A stretch of 64,000 bases of DNA from Tillus elongatus (Eukaryota; Arthropoda; Insecta; Coleoptera; Cleridae). The DNA lies in NCBI GenBank assembly GCA_964006375.1, contig OZ023269.1, positions 620,001 to 684,000 of the forward strand, written 5' to 3'. This document shows, in pieces, positions 22,010 to 34,639 of this stretch. The first letter of the stretch is position 1, and each line of letters begins with the position of its first letter. Below the pieces are notes generated by a model. That model had not been told where the DNA came from. It did not search any database and was given only the letters and a program-made list of their open reading frames with translations. The translations under genes were made by a program, and so were the position numbers.

Positions 22010-23695
22010 TTTTCACAAAACTATAAACGTCAAAATTTCTGAAATCTTCCAACGGTTTTAAAAAACCCAAAGACTAATACAAAAATAAGGTATACTGGTA
22101 GAAATTCTATAGAAGGTACAGTTTTCGAGAAAAATTGAGTTAAAATTGTTTGTTCACTAAAGACGCACCAGTGTTAATTTAGATTTTTAAACTGAAAGTA
22201 TACGTTACTAAGGATACAGCAAAAGTTGTCGACAGCAGTTTAAATTGTCATAACTTGTCCAACAATATTATTTTTTGCTTAGGTTATTCGACATTATGTC
22301 TTATAATCAGTATAGTTGAAATGCATTGGCTGACATGCATTTAGGATATGGAGAGTGTGGATGTAATTTTTTTAGAGTCTGCCAGGCGATAGGCTGAAAA
22401 GTTTCATGGTCGACAACACAAGTACCACAGTACTGTTGCTGCAATTCACCGAAGGCTTAGAGTAAGGGAACCTTTCTACCATATGCCACTGAGCATGCTC
22501 GTCCACCATCTGCAAGGACTGCAGATATGAAAGAAGCTGGTTTAAACGCGGTTGAAGAAAATCCACATACAAGCGTAAGAAGGATTGCTGCTGAAGTGAA
22601 TGTTTCCAAGTCTACAATCCACAATGTATTAAAAGAACAGCAGCTACGGTCCTTGCATCTAACTCGAATACACGAAATTTTGCCCCAAGATAACAATGCC
22701 AGAATACGTTTCTGTGATTGCATGAGAAACAAACATAATGAAAATAATACCTTCTGTGACGCACTATTATTTACTGAAGAATCCCGTTTCACAAAAAATG
22801 GAGTATTAAATTTACATAACAGCCATGAATTGAGTGACGCTAATCCAAAAGCAACCACTGTGTCCCATTCCCAATACCAATTTTCCATCAGTGTGTGTAT
22901 TGGAATTGTCGGTGATCGTTTGTTAGAACCCGTTGAGCTACCTCCAAACTTAAATGGGGTTCAGTATCTAAATTTAAAAAATACATTGCCTGATCTATTA
23001 GAAGATTTGCCTCTGAATGTTAGGAGAGGTCTGTGGTTTATGCACGACGGTACACTACCACATAATGCTCAACTCATGCGGCATCTTCTTAATAACCAGT
23101 TTTCTAGACGCTGCATTGGTCGTGGCCAAGAGGCTCTTGTAAATTGGCCTGTTAGATCACCCGACTTCAATATTTTAGGTTTTTATTCTTGGGGATTTAT
23201 GGAAAGTATTAGAGTTTTGTTTAGGGTAAGACAATCTTTTCTGCGACGCACAGCTTTGTGTATAGAAGTAAATGGGGCACAATTTAAGCATATGCTATAG
23301 TGATTATTATTTTTTTAATTTACTAAATGGTCTTTTCCGTTTCTGTTCAATATTTTATAATCCATTGTATCCACAAACTTAAGTAAAAATGTTACTTATT
23401 CTCTTTTAGCTAATAAGACTATCTGCAATGTATTGTTTGACAATTTAAACTGTCGTTTACAACTGTTGATGTCTCCACAGTAGCGTAAACTTTCAGTTTA
23501 AAAATCAAAAATTAATTCTTGTGCGTCTTTAGTGAACAAACAATTTTAACTCCATTTTTCTCGAAAACTGTACATCCTATGGAATTTCTACACGTATACC
23601 TTATCTTTGTATTGTCTTTGAGTTTTTTAAAACCATTGGAAAATTTCAAAAATTTTGACTTTTAACATATTTTTTTCTAAATTATAACCCTTCGA
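22010..23695 (+). mobile_element. Mariner-type element with ~250 bp inverted termini
   Basis: 22015-22255 and 23450-23690 are inverted copies: both contain CTAAAGACGCAC, TCGAGAAAAA(T/C)TG-type and GGTTTTAAAAAAC blocks. Between them lies one transposase gene in plus orientation (22348-23300). Ends lack a clean TA duplication that I can define. Confidence 0.7.
22348..23300 (+). pseudogene. Mariner transposase, nearly open
   Basis: The start at 22348 reads MESVDVIFLESARR, a stop, then AEKFHGRQHKYHSTVAAIHR, the end of the DUF4817-type helix-turn-helix. After a frameshift near 22520, an uninterrupted 257-codon frame follows. It has a second HTH (NPHTSVRRIAAEVNVSKST), then LLFTEESRF in place of the usual FSDES, so the first catalytic Asp is Glu. 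Next come WFMHDGTLPHN (second Asp) and WPVRSPDFN (third Asp), 38 residues apart, and the conserved end RRTALCIEVNGAQFKHML. The frameshift, the stop and the Asp-to-Glu change argue against activity, but it is the best-preserved mariner frame here. Confidence 0.85.
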
Positions 23696-23884
23696 GTGCC
23701 CCCACGCGCACAATTGGTTCACATAGTAAATTAGATTTTGCGATTTTCTTTATATGCTGTTAATATTTACACGTAACAACTTTAACACCCTGTATCTCGG
23801 TATTATCACCTTAAAATGAAAAATGTACGAACTACCCCCATGATTTTTTCAAGAGAAACTCACACCCCATTTTTTAAGGATAAT

Positions 23885-24530
23885 CAGGACACCTGTATAG
23901 GGTATTTCTTGAGGAAAGGTAAATATTTTAATGGCGTATTCTAGAAGTCGAAATAAGCAAAAAATCTTATATGACTATATGTCCGGAATACATCCTTTCC
24001 GAGTTACAGGGTGACCAAAAAAAATTTAAAATATTCGTTTTTCCTAAATATTTAAAAAATGATTTAGGATATTACATTGAGCTTATGATATTATTAAAAC
24101 TGATATACAAAGATGTCTTTCTAACGACTTTTCTCAATTTTGCCAGGGGCGTACTTGACACCCAAAAATTCGTTATTTGTAAGAAAAAAAATATACGTCA
24201 CTGTCTTTCATCAAAATTGATGTTAATTTATTTGTATTTTCAATTCTAAAGGAAAAAGGTCAGGTCAGTCAAGTGCGTACGCCCCCGATGAAATTTAGAA
24301 AAGTAGTTTAGTCAAAAAAACATCCTTGTATATCAGTTTTGATAATATCAAAAGCTCAATGTAGTATCCTAAATCATTTTCAAAATATTTAAGAAAAACG
24401 GATTTTATATAATTTTTTGTCACCCTGTAACTCGTTTTTCCGGACACATATTTATATAACGTTTTTTGCTTATTTCGACTTCCAAAATACACCCTTAAAA
24501 TATTTCCTTTTTCTCACGAAACAACATGAT
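23885..24530. repeat. Foldback element (~230 bp arms)
   Basis: 23885-24125 and 24297-24530 are inverted copies; both strands can encode the same stretch KNDLGYYIEL and LIYKDVFLT, an accident of the inversion. Arms carry GAAATAAGCAAAAAA and ACAGGGTGACC / GTCACCCTGTAA. The centre has no gene. Likely a MITE. Confidence 0.75.
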
Positions 24531-24955
24531 ATGATATAACAAAAATTCTCAATTTTCTGATGTGAAGCTCTCTAAAGTATTCCAAGCCACAGATAACCGA
24601 CTACAAAAAATGTTTGCAATTGACAGCTACACATATTCTCATATTTTTTTAACTGGGTAACTAGATGAAAAATTGAACAATGAAGTTCAACCGAAGTTAT
24701 TTTTTTTAAGTTAATTTTTTCTTAATTTTTTATGGAACGCGATTAGAATTTTGAAGTGCCGTGTCAAGAACGAGACATTTTTCCCGAAAATGTACAAAAA
24801 TCAAACCTTACCATTTAAAAAATCTAGTTGCCATAGTAACAAAATTGTTTACGATAGAGAAAATTGTTTAGCAAAAACCTTTTGTAAAATATTCTTTTTA
24901 AAACGACTATCTCAGGAAATACAAGCGCGCCTTCCCATACTTTTTACTAATCCTG
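24531..24955. other. Mariner-terminus-like sequence, no gene
   Basis: Ends with CTAATCCTGTATG directly before the TA array at 24960, reminiscent of a reversed mariner-type terminus. No transposase homology seen. Confidence 0.35.
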
Positions 24956-24959
24956 TATG

Positions 24960-25889
<930 letters not shown>

Positions 25890-26345
25890 CGAAAGTTAAA
25901 CTTAACAATAGTATCTTTATTACACAGAATAGAATATACAATACAACGGACAGACGGGCACGTCTGGTCGCTTCGAGCAGGACCGTTATTAGACTTAACT
26001 TATTATAACCAACTATTTTCCAACACCAGTATCAACTAAAATTTTTCTTTCTGTTACTAAAGGCCCATAGAACTATATTCTACTATTCGCCTTCTATGAT
26101 CCTTTCTTATACACCAACACTTACTGCTGACTTGCTATGATCACTTATTCTACACCACACTAACTCAATACTGAACTAATATACTCTGTGTACCGCTCGC
26201 CTATTTATACTATCCATAGAGATTCTAGACCTTTTACATTGTCCTACACCTGTCACTTCTGGTCCCTTCTAGTAATATTATTCCAGAGTATTCGCTGTTA
26301 CCAACACACTACAACTGATCATAGAGGTAACAAAGTCCATAAACT
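25890..26345 (-). mobile_element. Probable solo LTR
   Basis: Read on the minus strand this looks like an LTR promoter unit: GGATAGTATAAATAGGCGAG (TATA box near 26210), a Y/R-balanced leader with many AGT trinucleotides, and an AATAAAG polyadenylation signal near 25918. No internal retroelement region adjoins either side. The ends are guessed, and no target duplication could be assigned. Confidence 0.5.
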
Positions 26346-26369
26346 TAATTCTCATAGACAAATGTGACA

Positions 26370-26371
<2 letters not shown>

Positions 26372-26431
<60 letters not shown>
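26372..26431. repeat. (TA)n microsatellite
   Basis: Perfect array 27 bases beyond the putative solo LTR. Confidence 0.95.
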
Positions 26432-26433
<2 letters not shown>

Positions 26434-26689
26434 CTGTTAATAATTCAAATTACACATTCTCACACAAAAAGCTATGCTTGTGCTAGCACTGGGACATGAC
26501 TTTGCACAGCCTCTTTCTATACGTATAAATGCCAAATTATTTTGGTCTGTCACTTTTTGATTTCCAACTAAGTTTTTCTTCAGCTGCGATTTATATTGCC
26601 ACCAACATTACTACTGCAGCCATGGATGTTTAGAATCCATTTAATACAAAAACCTTTCCCTCTTTCAAATTAGAACTTCACAAAAGAAA

Positions 26690-27360
26690 ACATTAAGGGC
26701 AACCAAATTTACACGGGTTTATGTCCCTATAGGTAAGTTACCTACCAAAATTTAGCTATGTAGGTCAAAAGACAAAAAAGTTATAGGCATTTAAAGAAAA
26801 ATAAATTGGGATTTTCCTCAAAAATTCAAAGTTGCGATTTAAAACGTCAAAAACGGCAAAATTTAGGCAAATAACTCGAATCTAATACGGGCTATGGAAA
26901 TCAAATGTCTCAAGAAGGATGTTTTACAAACCCTGAAGTCTTAGTTTCAACCGTCATTGTCCTTCATTTTACTAAAATGTTTCCAGAAAATTCATTTCAA
27001 ATAGACCCTTTCTCTGATGCTTGGCAGTAGTCTTAGCTATAGAGTTTATCGTTTAATGGTATATTTTTTGTCGAATTTTCGTAAAAAATCAATAAAGCTC
27101 ATTATATCCGTTATTATACAAGATATGAAAAAAAATTGTATATATTAATTATAGGGTGTCTTGAGCTACAACTTAAAAAAAATATTTCTACAATCACAGG
27201 CTGGGCCATAAGTCGTTGGTGATACAAATGTTCTTTTTTTTAATCAAACACGCCTTATGTTATTGCATTTTTGCATTTTCTATCGAAATATAATGCATGT
27301 TTGTAAGAAAAGAAACTCTGGATGCAGCAAGTGCGTTATGGTAGCGAATTTTGATCAAAT
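26690..27360 (+). repeat. Composite-repeat copy (internal part to MITE start)
   Basis: CTACCAAAATTTAGCTATGT, CAAAAACGGCAAAATTTAGG, CAAGAAGGATGTTTTACAAA, AATAGACCCTTTCTCTGATG, GGGTGTCTTGAGCTACA, CATAAGTCGTTGGTGATAC, then GGATGCAGCAAGTGCGTTAT at 27320. Very close to 50410-51040. Confidence 0.75.
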
Positions 27361-28129
27361 GCTAACAATCCATATCCTGAAGAAATATTTTTTGACTTTT
27401 AAAATATCATTAAAACCATGGTCTGATCTAATATTAAATAAATATGTTTTAGTTTGTTCTAACATTAAAATTATATTTGGTATTGCGGTATCTGATTCTT
27501 GCATGGCTTTACTTATGATGTTTATCTTTGTCAATGCATTATACCATGTAATAAGAGAACAAATAAATTAAAAGTACCTGATTTTTTAAATTAATTAATT
27601 TGCCATATTTCTAGTTGGAATCTTTGCCGTTATCAGAATACAACGAAAACAGAGCATCATATATATTTTTTCAAGATTGTGCCTAATAACTTTTAGCACA
27701 TCTATTCTGCTTTCCCATCTGGTATCCGAAAGAGGTTTTAACGTTAAACTAGGAATATACTTATGTACCGTACCACGTACCTATACTATTTGATCTATAA
27801 TTTCAAACATGGAACTAGTATTTAATATAAATATTAAATAATAAATAATACCACCAGTTATCAGATTATCCATGCTACTTCTGTTTCTGTTCCTAATATT
27901 TCGTATTATTATTACATATTATATTATATTACATTATTATCATCTTTATTGCTTTAAGTATTGACACATATTTGAATATTCAAAGGAATAGGTGTCAATG
28001 GAACAGGTATTTATACCTAGTATTTTTACGTATTAGTATTAGATTAACCTAATCCGAAAATTAACTAATATAACCAATCTCTAGTAATGAAAATAGTTTT
28101 GGAGATAAACGCGATTTTTTGAACGATTT
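27361..28129. other. No recognisable gene
   Basis: The frame at 27257-27571 overlaps the repeat and has no domain. AT-rich, with many ATTATT stretches near 27900. Confidence 0.4.
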
Positions 28130-28265
28130 TTTTATTTGTCGGTAACCGGGCTTTCGCGGCCCCTAAGGGTCGACGCCCGTGTGTCCCGCACCCCTTGCAC
28201 CCCCGGGTCGGAACGCCCCTGGCTTCGAGATCGACAAACAAATAGGCAGAGGCAACCCCTCACAT
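28130..28265. other. GC-rich island in AT-rich sequence
   Basis: Contains GGTAACCGGGCTTTCGCGGC, GACGCCCGTGTGTCCCGC and CACCCCCGGGTCGGAACGCC. Composition resembles the GC-rich 3' untranslated end of the RNase H LINE (43385-43440) but the sequences do not match. It may be the 3' end of another non-LTR element; no coding homology was found. Confidence 0.4.
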
Positions 28266-28399
28266 ATTCCAGTCGCAACATAATGTCAAGAGTACCACCG
28301 TTTGACAATTTAGGGTATTTCTTAGCACAATATTTGTAGGTATATACAACTGTGCTGCCTCTGGTGAAATTTGCTGGTAACTACAAAATTAAAATATTA

Positions 28400-29512
28400 G
28401 ATATATACAAATTCGGTCCCGCAACTGTTCCAAATTCGCAGAGCGGTCGCTGTAAACAACACTTTTTAAATGAGAAAAAAATTGTGTGGAGACAAATTTG
28501 GAGACCTAGCTGGTAACTCAACGGGTCTTCTTCTGCGTATCCATCGCTTAGGGAAGATCACATTAAAGTATTCGCTTACCACTTCACTGAAATGGGGTGA
28601 GCCGCCATCTTGTCGGAAGTAAACATTGGGGAAATCATTTCAAGGCAATGCTCTGATACGAGGCACAATAGATTTTTATAATAATCTTAGATTGCGTGGA
28701 ATTTTTAAAGTCCCTTCAAGGAAGAAGGATCCAATTACATGATGACCAACAATTCGGGCCCATACGTTCAGTTTTGGGGGATACTGGGTATGGATTGCTT
28801 CCATCCAATGGGGGTTACTCTGTCAGACCCATATCCACAATTGTGACTGTTTACACTACCATTAAGGCAAAAGGCAGCCTCATCAGAGAAAACAACGTAG
28901 TTTAAAAAATCTCCATTGTCTTGAATAATCTGAATGATTTGTTCACAAAGTTTGATCCTTTTATTAAAATCTTCTGCAAAAAGTTCTTGCAGGTTATGAA
29001 CCTTATAGGCAAAATACTTTTCCCGGTGCAAAGACAGCTGTACATAACGCCTGGAGATCTCGTTCATTTCAGCAAGTTACAATGCAGAATAAATACACGT
29101 GGAGAACCCAAATGATCATCGCATATCTTTTAAAGACCTGGCAATCGTTTCACTAACAAAAGTTCATCAGAGGATGAAAATTTATTAGAATTATCAGTGC
29201 TCATCACAGGTTCCAATCTTCTTTTAGTCCAACGCAGAACTTTTGGGTGTTTCTTGTACAGGAAGCAATACATCCAGCGTCTTTTCGTCTGAAATAGCAG
29301 TTACAGGTCGGTCGGATTTGGGGCGATCTTTTACGTTTCCTGTTTAAGTAAATTTGTAGTGAAGCCCGCTTACCATATAGACCTGTTATGGGGTGGTCGG
29401 CCAGGGTGAACCTTATTGAATAAATGGCAAACGTCATCATACGTTTTTTTATGATTACCATAACCGATCATCATTAAAGTTTCGATACGTTCTTGTTCAC
29501 TTAGGTGAGCCA
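28400..29512 (-). pseudogene. Mariner-family transposase, degraded
   Basis: Start codon at 29512: MAHLSEQERIETLMMIGYGN, then KTYDDVCHLFNKVHPGRPP, the DUF4817-type N-terminal HTH. After several frame changes it continues NEISRRYVQLSLHREKYFAY, NYVVFSDEAAFCLNG (first Asp), LNVWARIVGHHVIGSFF, VYFRQDGGSPHFSE (second Asp) and RRRRPVELPARSPNLSPHNF, where the third catalytic Asp is Asn. Something like 110 bases resembling the small foldback family (GGAGAACCCAAATGATCATC, 29100-29215) interrupts the frame between HTH and catalytic domain. Inactive. Confidence 0.85.
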
Positions 29513-29689
29513 TATCACCTTCATTAGTAAATGAAGTAAATTAACAAAAACACTGATGTTTTAGTTTACAATCCAAAATGTTTGCCACTGTGGAAGACCA
29601 GGCTAATAATTTTGACGAAACTGATTATCTGGGTAAAATTATTAAAGAGCAACCTGTGTTATCGCTTAAACAAATTCCGTGTCTGATAA

Positions 29690-29692
<3 letters not shown>

Positions 29693-29758
<66 letters not shown>
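29693..29758. repeat. (TA)n microsatellite
   Basis: Its last TA touches CAGGGTGAG, the left end of the next element. Confidence 0.95.
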
Positions 29759-29762
<4 letters not shown>

Positions 29763-31681
29763 GGTGAGTTTTTTTCGATGGTCAGTAAAGGGATCTGGAT
29801 AACTATAAGAGGTAGAAAGTTGGTCAAATTAAACAACAACTGCAGAATTTATAGCTGAGTTCAAATCAGTTTTCATATTTCAAAAATTCCTAGTAGTTCC
29901 GGAGATATACGATAAAAACCGAATTTTGGAAAAATCGATTTTTTCTCATATCTCCGTTACTTGTAGTGCGTTTTTAAAAATCTACAAGTAGTTTTACACA
30001 AAACAATGTGACGAATCTAGTGATGGTATTAGTTTTGTCGATTTTTTTCACATTTCCGAAGGACGATAGTCATCTTTTTTTTCCTTTATGGCCGCCATAT
30101 TGGATTTTTCAATCAGCGGATAATATATTTTTTCTGAATATTTTGATATATCACATGTGACATTATGCGAAAAATGGCATGAAAAGGTAAATTTCACTAT
30201 GGACTTAAAATCAAGTATACATGATATCCCAATCTTATCTCGTTATAACCTCATTAGATGGGGCATTTGATATAGATTCCAGAGATATAGCACACGATAA
30301 GATTAACCGGAAGAATAAGCTTGTTTCGGCTATTATCATTAATTTAATAAGTACTTAGATAACAGGTAACATTTAAGATTAATGAAAATCTGAAAACAGA
30401 TATACATAAAAAAACAAGAACCAACTTGATTTAAAGCAGGTTTTCGAAAACACCTCCATTACTATGAATACAAATATCGCATAGCTTTAAAGCCGAAGAA
30501 GTTGCTTACCTAACAGACCCTTCGTCGATATCTGTAAACGCTTCAGTAACAGCGTCTCTAAGTTCATTAATATTTAAATACGTTTTTTTATAAACTGAGT
30601 TTTTTACTCATCCTCACAAAAATTCAAAACAGAAAGCTCAGGCGACCGTGGCGGCCATCAAACCGGACCGTTTCTGCTAACTCAAGCATCAGGAAATTTC
30701 TGTATTATCCCTCAATGTAAAGTTTGAGAAACCGATAGTTTGCAGGGGCGACATTTGTGTTTTTTTTTAAACCCTTACCACGATGCGCTGGGAAACACTG
30801 GCTTCTTCGGAAATTTCTCGAGTTTTGAATCTTGACTTATCAGGGCCAAAACGTTTACCTCTGCAGCTTCATTTATTATTCACTTTTCTTGTTTTGGATT
30901 GGCAAAACTTCCGTACATACCCAAATTATCGTACAATCTCTTAAAAGTGTTTTCGGATGGTTGACGACGGTGAAAGTACTTTTCAAAATAATATGCGCGA
31001 GCCTGGGTAACATTTTTATCACATCTTATGTACGGCTCAATAATAACACGCTTTTCTTCATTAGAAAAATACATTGTTGCAAAAATACTACCTTAAATGT
31101 CAAAAGTAATAAATAAAGATAATGTTGTTGCTCGTTACCATGGTAACCATATTCTTATGTCTTATAATACGTAACTATGATTAAGTGAGAACCAACAGAA
31201 ATAATAGCCGAAACAAACTAGATCTTTTAATTAACCTTATCGTGTGCTATGTTCCTAGAATCGTTATGAAACGCCGCATCTAATGAGGTTATAACGAGAA
31301 AAGATTGGGATAACATGGATTCTTGATCTATCCGCTGATTGAACAATTCAATATGGCGGCCATAAGAAAAAAAGTTGACTATCGTCCTTCGGAAATGTGA
31401 CGGAAATCGACAAAACTAATACCACTACTGGGTTCATCACATTATTTTATGTAAGCCTACGTTTAGATTTTCAAAAACGCACCATAAGTAACTGAGATAT
31501 GAGAAAAAAATCAAATTTTCCAAAATTCGTTTTTCCTCGAATATGTCCGGAACTACTCGGAATTTTCTAAATCTGAAAACTGGTTTGAACTCAACTCAAA
31601 TTCTGCAATTGTTGTTTAATTTGACCAACGTATCTTCTCTAGTTTCCGAGATCCCTTCACTATCCGTCGAAAAAACTCACC

Positions 31682-31683
<2 letters not shown>
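29759..31683. mobile_element. Mariner-type element with ~500 bp inverted termini between two TA arrays
   Basis: Left end CAGGGTGAGTTTTTTTCG at 29760, right end the complement CGAAAAAACTCACCCTG at 31666-31683. The arms (29760-30350 and 31170-31683) match throughout, including GGAAGGACGATAGT-type, GGCCGCCATATTG and CGTTATAACCTCATTAGATG blocks. TA arrays abut both ends. The centre holds only a gutted transposase. Confidence 0.8.
30430..31074 (-). pseudogene. Gutted mariner transposase
   Basis: The N-terminal part is clear on the minus strand from 31074: MYFSNEEKRVIIEPYIRCDK, QARAYYFEKYFHRRQPSENT and FKRLYDNLGMYGSFANPK, a typical DUF4817 HTH. The catalytic domain is lost. About 30620-30430 gives only the extreme C-terminal pattern KKTYLNINELRDAVTEAFTD and a HSNGGVFENLL end. 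A large internal deletion turned it into a non-autonomous element kept by its long termini. Confidence 0.75.

Positions 31684-31741
<58 letters not shown>
31684..31741. repeat. (TA)n microsatellite
   Basis: Starts at the right end of the preceding element, then leads via GTATGTATGTGTAAACATAT into a reversed composite-repeat module. Confidence 0.95.
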
Positions 31742-31751
<10 letters not shown>

Positions 31752-31960
31752 GTAAACATATAAAAATTAAAACTGACTCCGAATTTGTATTCTAGGTGGC
31801 CTAGTTCGTGCTCACTTAAAGAGCTTTTTTCAAAATTCAAAAGCCGCGATCTCCTGTTAGTGAATTGCCACATGAAAAAATTGAATTTTTCCACAAAAAT
31901 TCTCGAAAGATAGAGAGAATTGCCATTTAAAAAAATGTTGTTGACGTCATCACTATAAGA
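31742..31960 (-). repeat. Composite-repeat left module, reversed
   Basis: AAACATATAAAAATTAAAAC, GTATTCTAGGTGGCC, TCAAAAGCCGCGATCTCCTG. Last repeat before the forkhead exon. Confidence 0.65.
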
Positions 31961-32111
31961 CAAATAATGGTGGAGAATCTACATTTATAGAAAAATGTGT
32001 ATTTTTGTGAAATAAAATCGATGCGTTCGAAAAGAAATGTATTTTGCCTTTACTTAATTTATTTCATACTCTTGGTATTCTTTGTATTAACGTTATAATT
32101 CGGTAAGTTAA

Positions 32112-32141
32112 AGATTTATTAAAACTTAATACATTTTATTA
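32112..32141 (-). terminator. Polyadenylation signals of the forkhead gene
   Basis: Two AATAAA hexamers on the minus strand (as TTTATT at about 32115-32120 and 32135-32140), 50-75 bases downstream of the stop at 32191. Good spacing for the 3' end. Confidence 0.6.
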
Positions 32142-32190
32142 CAACTAAGCTATATATGTTAATTATTCAAAATAATAGTTATATAATTAA

Positions 32191-33317
32191 CTAAGAACTA
32201 TGATCACTGCCAGATTCATCAGAAGAGTCCTCCGTCGATTCTGACGTTGGTCGAGCATTTTGCATCCAAAAAAAACCATTGCGTAGATAACATTTATTGT
32301 GAACCATCATGTGACGTGGATTTGGCAAATAAGCGCCCATCTCTTCGATTACGCGACGAGCATGTTCTGCATGTTGATGCTGTTGTTGCATCACGTCTGG
32401 AGGATAAAAAGGTGAATCATTTGGACGAATGTTTACCTGAGGCACAAAGGGGCGTTGTGGTGAATTCAATAAATATGAATAATGATTCAGTCCTTCAGGA
32501 GCTGCCGGCATCCGGAAAGGCATGTCCATTGCTGGAATATCCAAATTCACATCAAATTGAGCTCCTGCACCAACGGCAGGATACCAGTTCTGCGGGTTAT
32601 ATGTTGAATATAGCAAATTTGGATCAAGATACATAGGGACCGCAGGAAATGCGCCTTGTCCATCATTTGCAAGATTTCTAAAATTTGGAGAATTTCTTAA
32701 ATTTTGATTAAACATTTCATCGGGACCCACGGGAAGTGGGTCTTCTATGTCATTTGGAAAATTTCTCAAATATGGAACAGGCTCCATTTGTGGAGGAAAC
32801 TGTTCACGTATGTTATCTGGAGAATTTCTCATATTTCGATTAAGATCAATGTCAGCAGGAATCTCAGGTAAATTGGGAATATCTCCAAGTACCCCACCAG
32901 GAACATGAACAGGTTCAGGCTCTGGAATGGGTGGATAATCTCTTCGTACAAATAAGTCTCGTTCTGCGTCGATATATCTTGCCAACCTGAACCTTCTTTT
33001 TCTTCTTAAGAAATTTCCATCATCAAACATATTTAAAGAATCTGGATGTAAGCTCCAACAATAGCCATTGCCTGGATCATCAGCTCTTAGTGGGATTCTT
33101 ACAAAGCAATCGTTCAGCGATAAGCAGTGACGTAGAGAGCTTTGCCATCTTCGGGTGTCTCTGCGGAAGTAGGGGAATTTGTTGTATAAAAAGTCAAAAA
33201 TTTGACAAAGCGTTAGCTTTTTTTCCGCCGAGCTCCAAATGGCCATCGCCGCTAGTGCAACGAAAGACAATGGCGGTCTGTCATGGATATAGTGGTTTAA
33301 ATAAGCACGAGGCAGCC
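32191..33317 (-). CDS. Divergent forkhead-box protein, last exon (5' exon not found)
   Basis: 374 open codons after an intron acceptor. The protein begins LPRAYLNHYIHDRPPLSFVA and enters the forkhead domain at DRPP (residue 12). Domain landmarks: SFVALAAMAIWSSAEKKLTL, FPYFRRDTRRW, recognition helix WQSSLRHCLSLNDCF (about residues 57-71), wing 1 DDPGNGYCWSLHP and wing 2 MFDDGNFLRRKRRFR (to about residue 110). The canonical helix is WQNSIRHNLS, so the base-contacting Asn is Ser and a second Asn is Cys, while the contacting His remains. The rest is Pro/Asn-rich, with repeated LRNSPN-type units and a Ser/Asp/Glu-rich tail ending SGSDHSS. Expected role: nuclear DNA-binding transcription factor. 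Class is uncertain; it has B-, D- and I-like features. The open frame amid decaying transposons, the splice site and poly(A) signals argue for a real gene. No ATG precedes the domain here, so a 5' exon must lie beyond 33330. Confidence 0.88.
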
Positions 33318-33330
33318 CTGAAATAAAAAC
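33318..33330 (-). promoter_or_regulatory. Splice acceptor of the forkhead exon
   Basis: Minus strand GTTTTTATTTCAG directly before the exon: a pyrimidine-rich tract and CAG. The exon enters with two bases (GG) completing a codon, so the intron is phase 1. No convincing upstream exon was seen in 33331-33660. Confidence 0.7.
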
Positions 33331-33659
33331 AAAAAATTAGATTAATTTAGTCATAACAACCTTTTTACTTTAAATAAATGCAAGACCAATATATTTTAAT
33401 AATTGTATTACCAATACCAATACCAATTTATTTGTTCCATTTATGCAAATTATGTTTTGGAGTGTCAGGGCATACAACAAAATAGGTAAAAGGTATAACA
33501 AAAGTACAAAAAGTCAAAATATTCCACACAAACCTAAAAGTGTACATAAAGCAACTTATAATTAACACGTCATTATCATTTATAACATCATTTCAAAATA
33601 AACGAAAACAAATATAAGCACATAAATACAATTAATTAACAGTAATACACATTAAAAAA
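33331..33659. other. Intronic or flanking AT-rich sequence
   Basis: Expected intron of the forkhead gene. No exon candidate with a suitable donor could be recognised. Confidence 0.45.
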
Positions 33660-34345
<686 letters not shown>

Positions 34346-34639
34346 GCATTGATTAACAATAGAAACGACAAAACAGACAGTGTATGTTAGGCAGAAATGG
34401 TACGTTATCTGCAGAAGGTATCATTGACTAATAGCTATTTACAAAGACGAAATATTATTATTATTATTATTATTACATAATCAAGAGTAAAGGCAATGCT
34501 TATAAATTACTCATAAACTTAAAAACTAAAATAACATTCAGAAATCTAGTCCTTACTTAACACAAATAAATCTAAACAAACATAAACAAACATCAAACAT
34601 TTACAATATGTCTGTAACAGCAACACTATTACACCACTA

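Noticed and set aside
23971..24492. Two similar small proteins on opposite strands
   Set aside because: Produced by the inverted arms of a foldback element.
32247..32636. Plus-strand 129-codon frame opposite the forkhead exon
   Set aside because: Antisense shadow of a real coding exon with no domain of its own.
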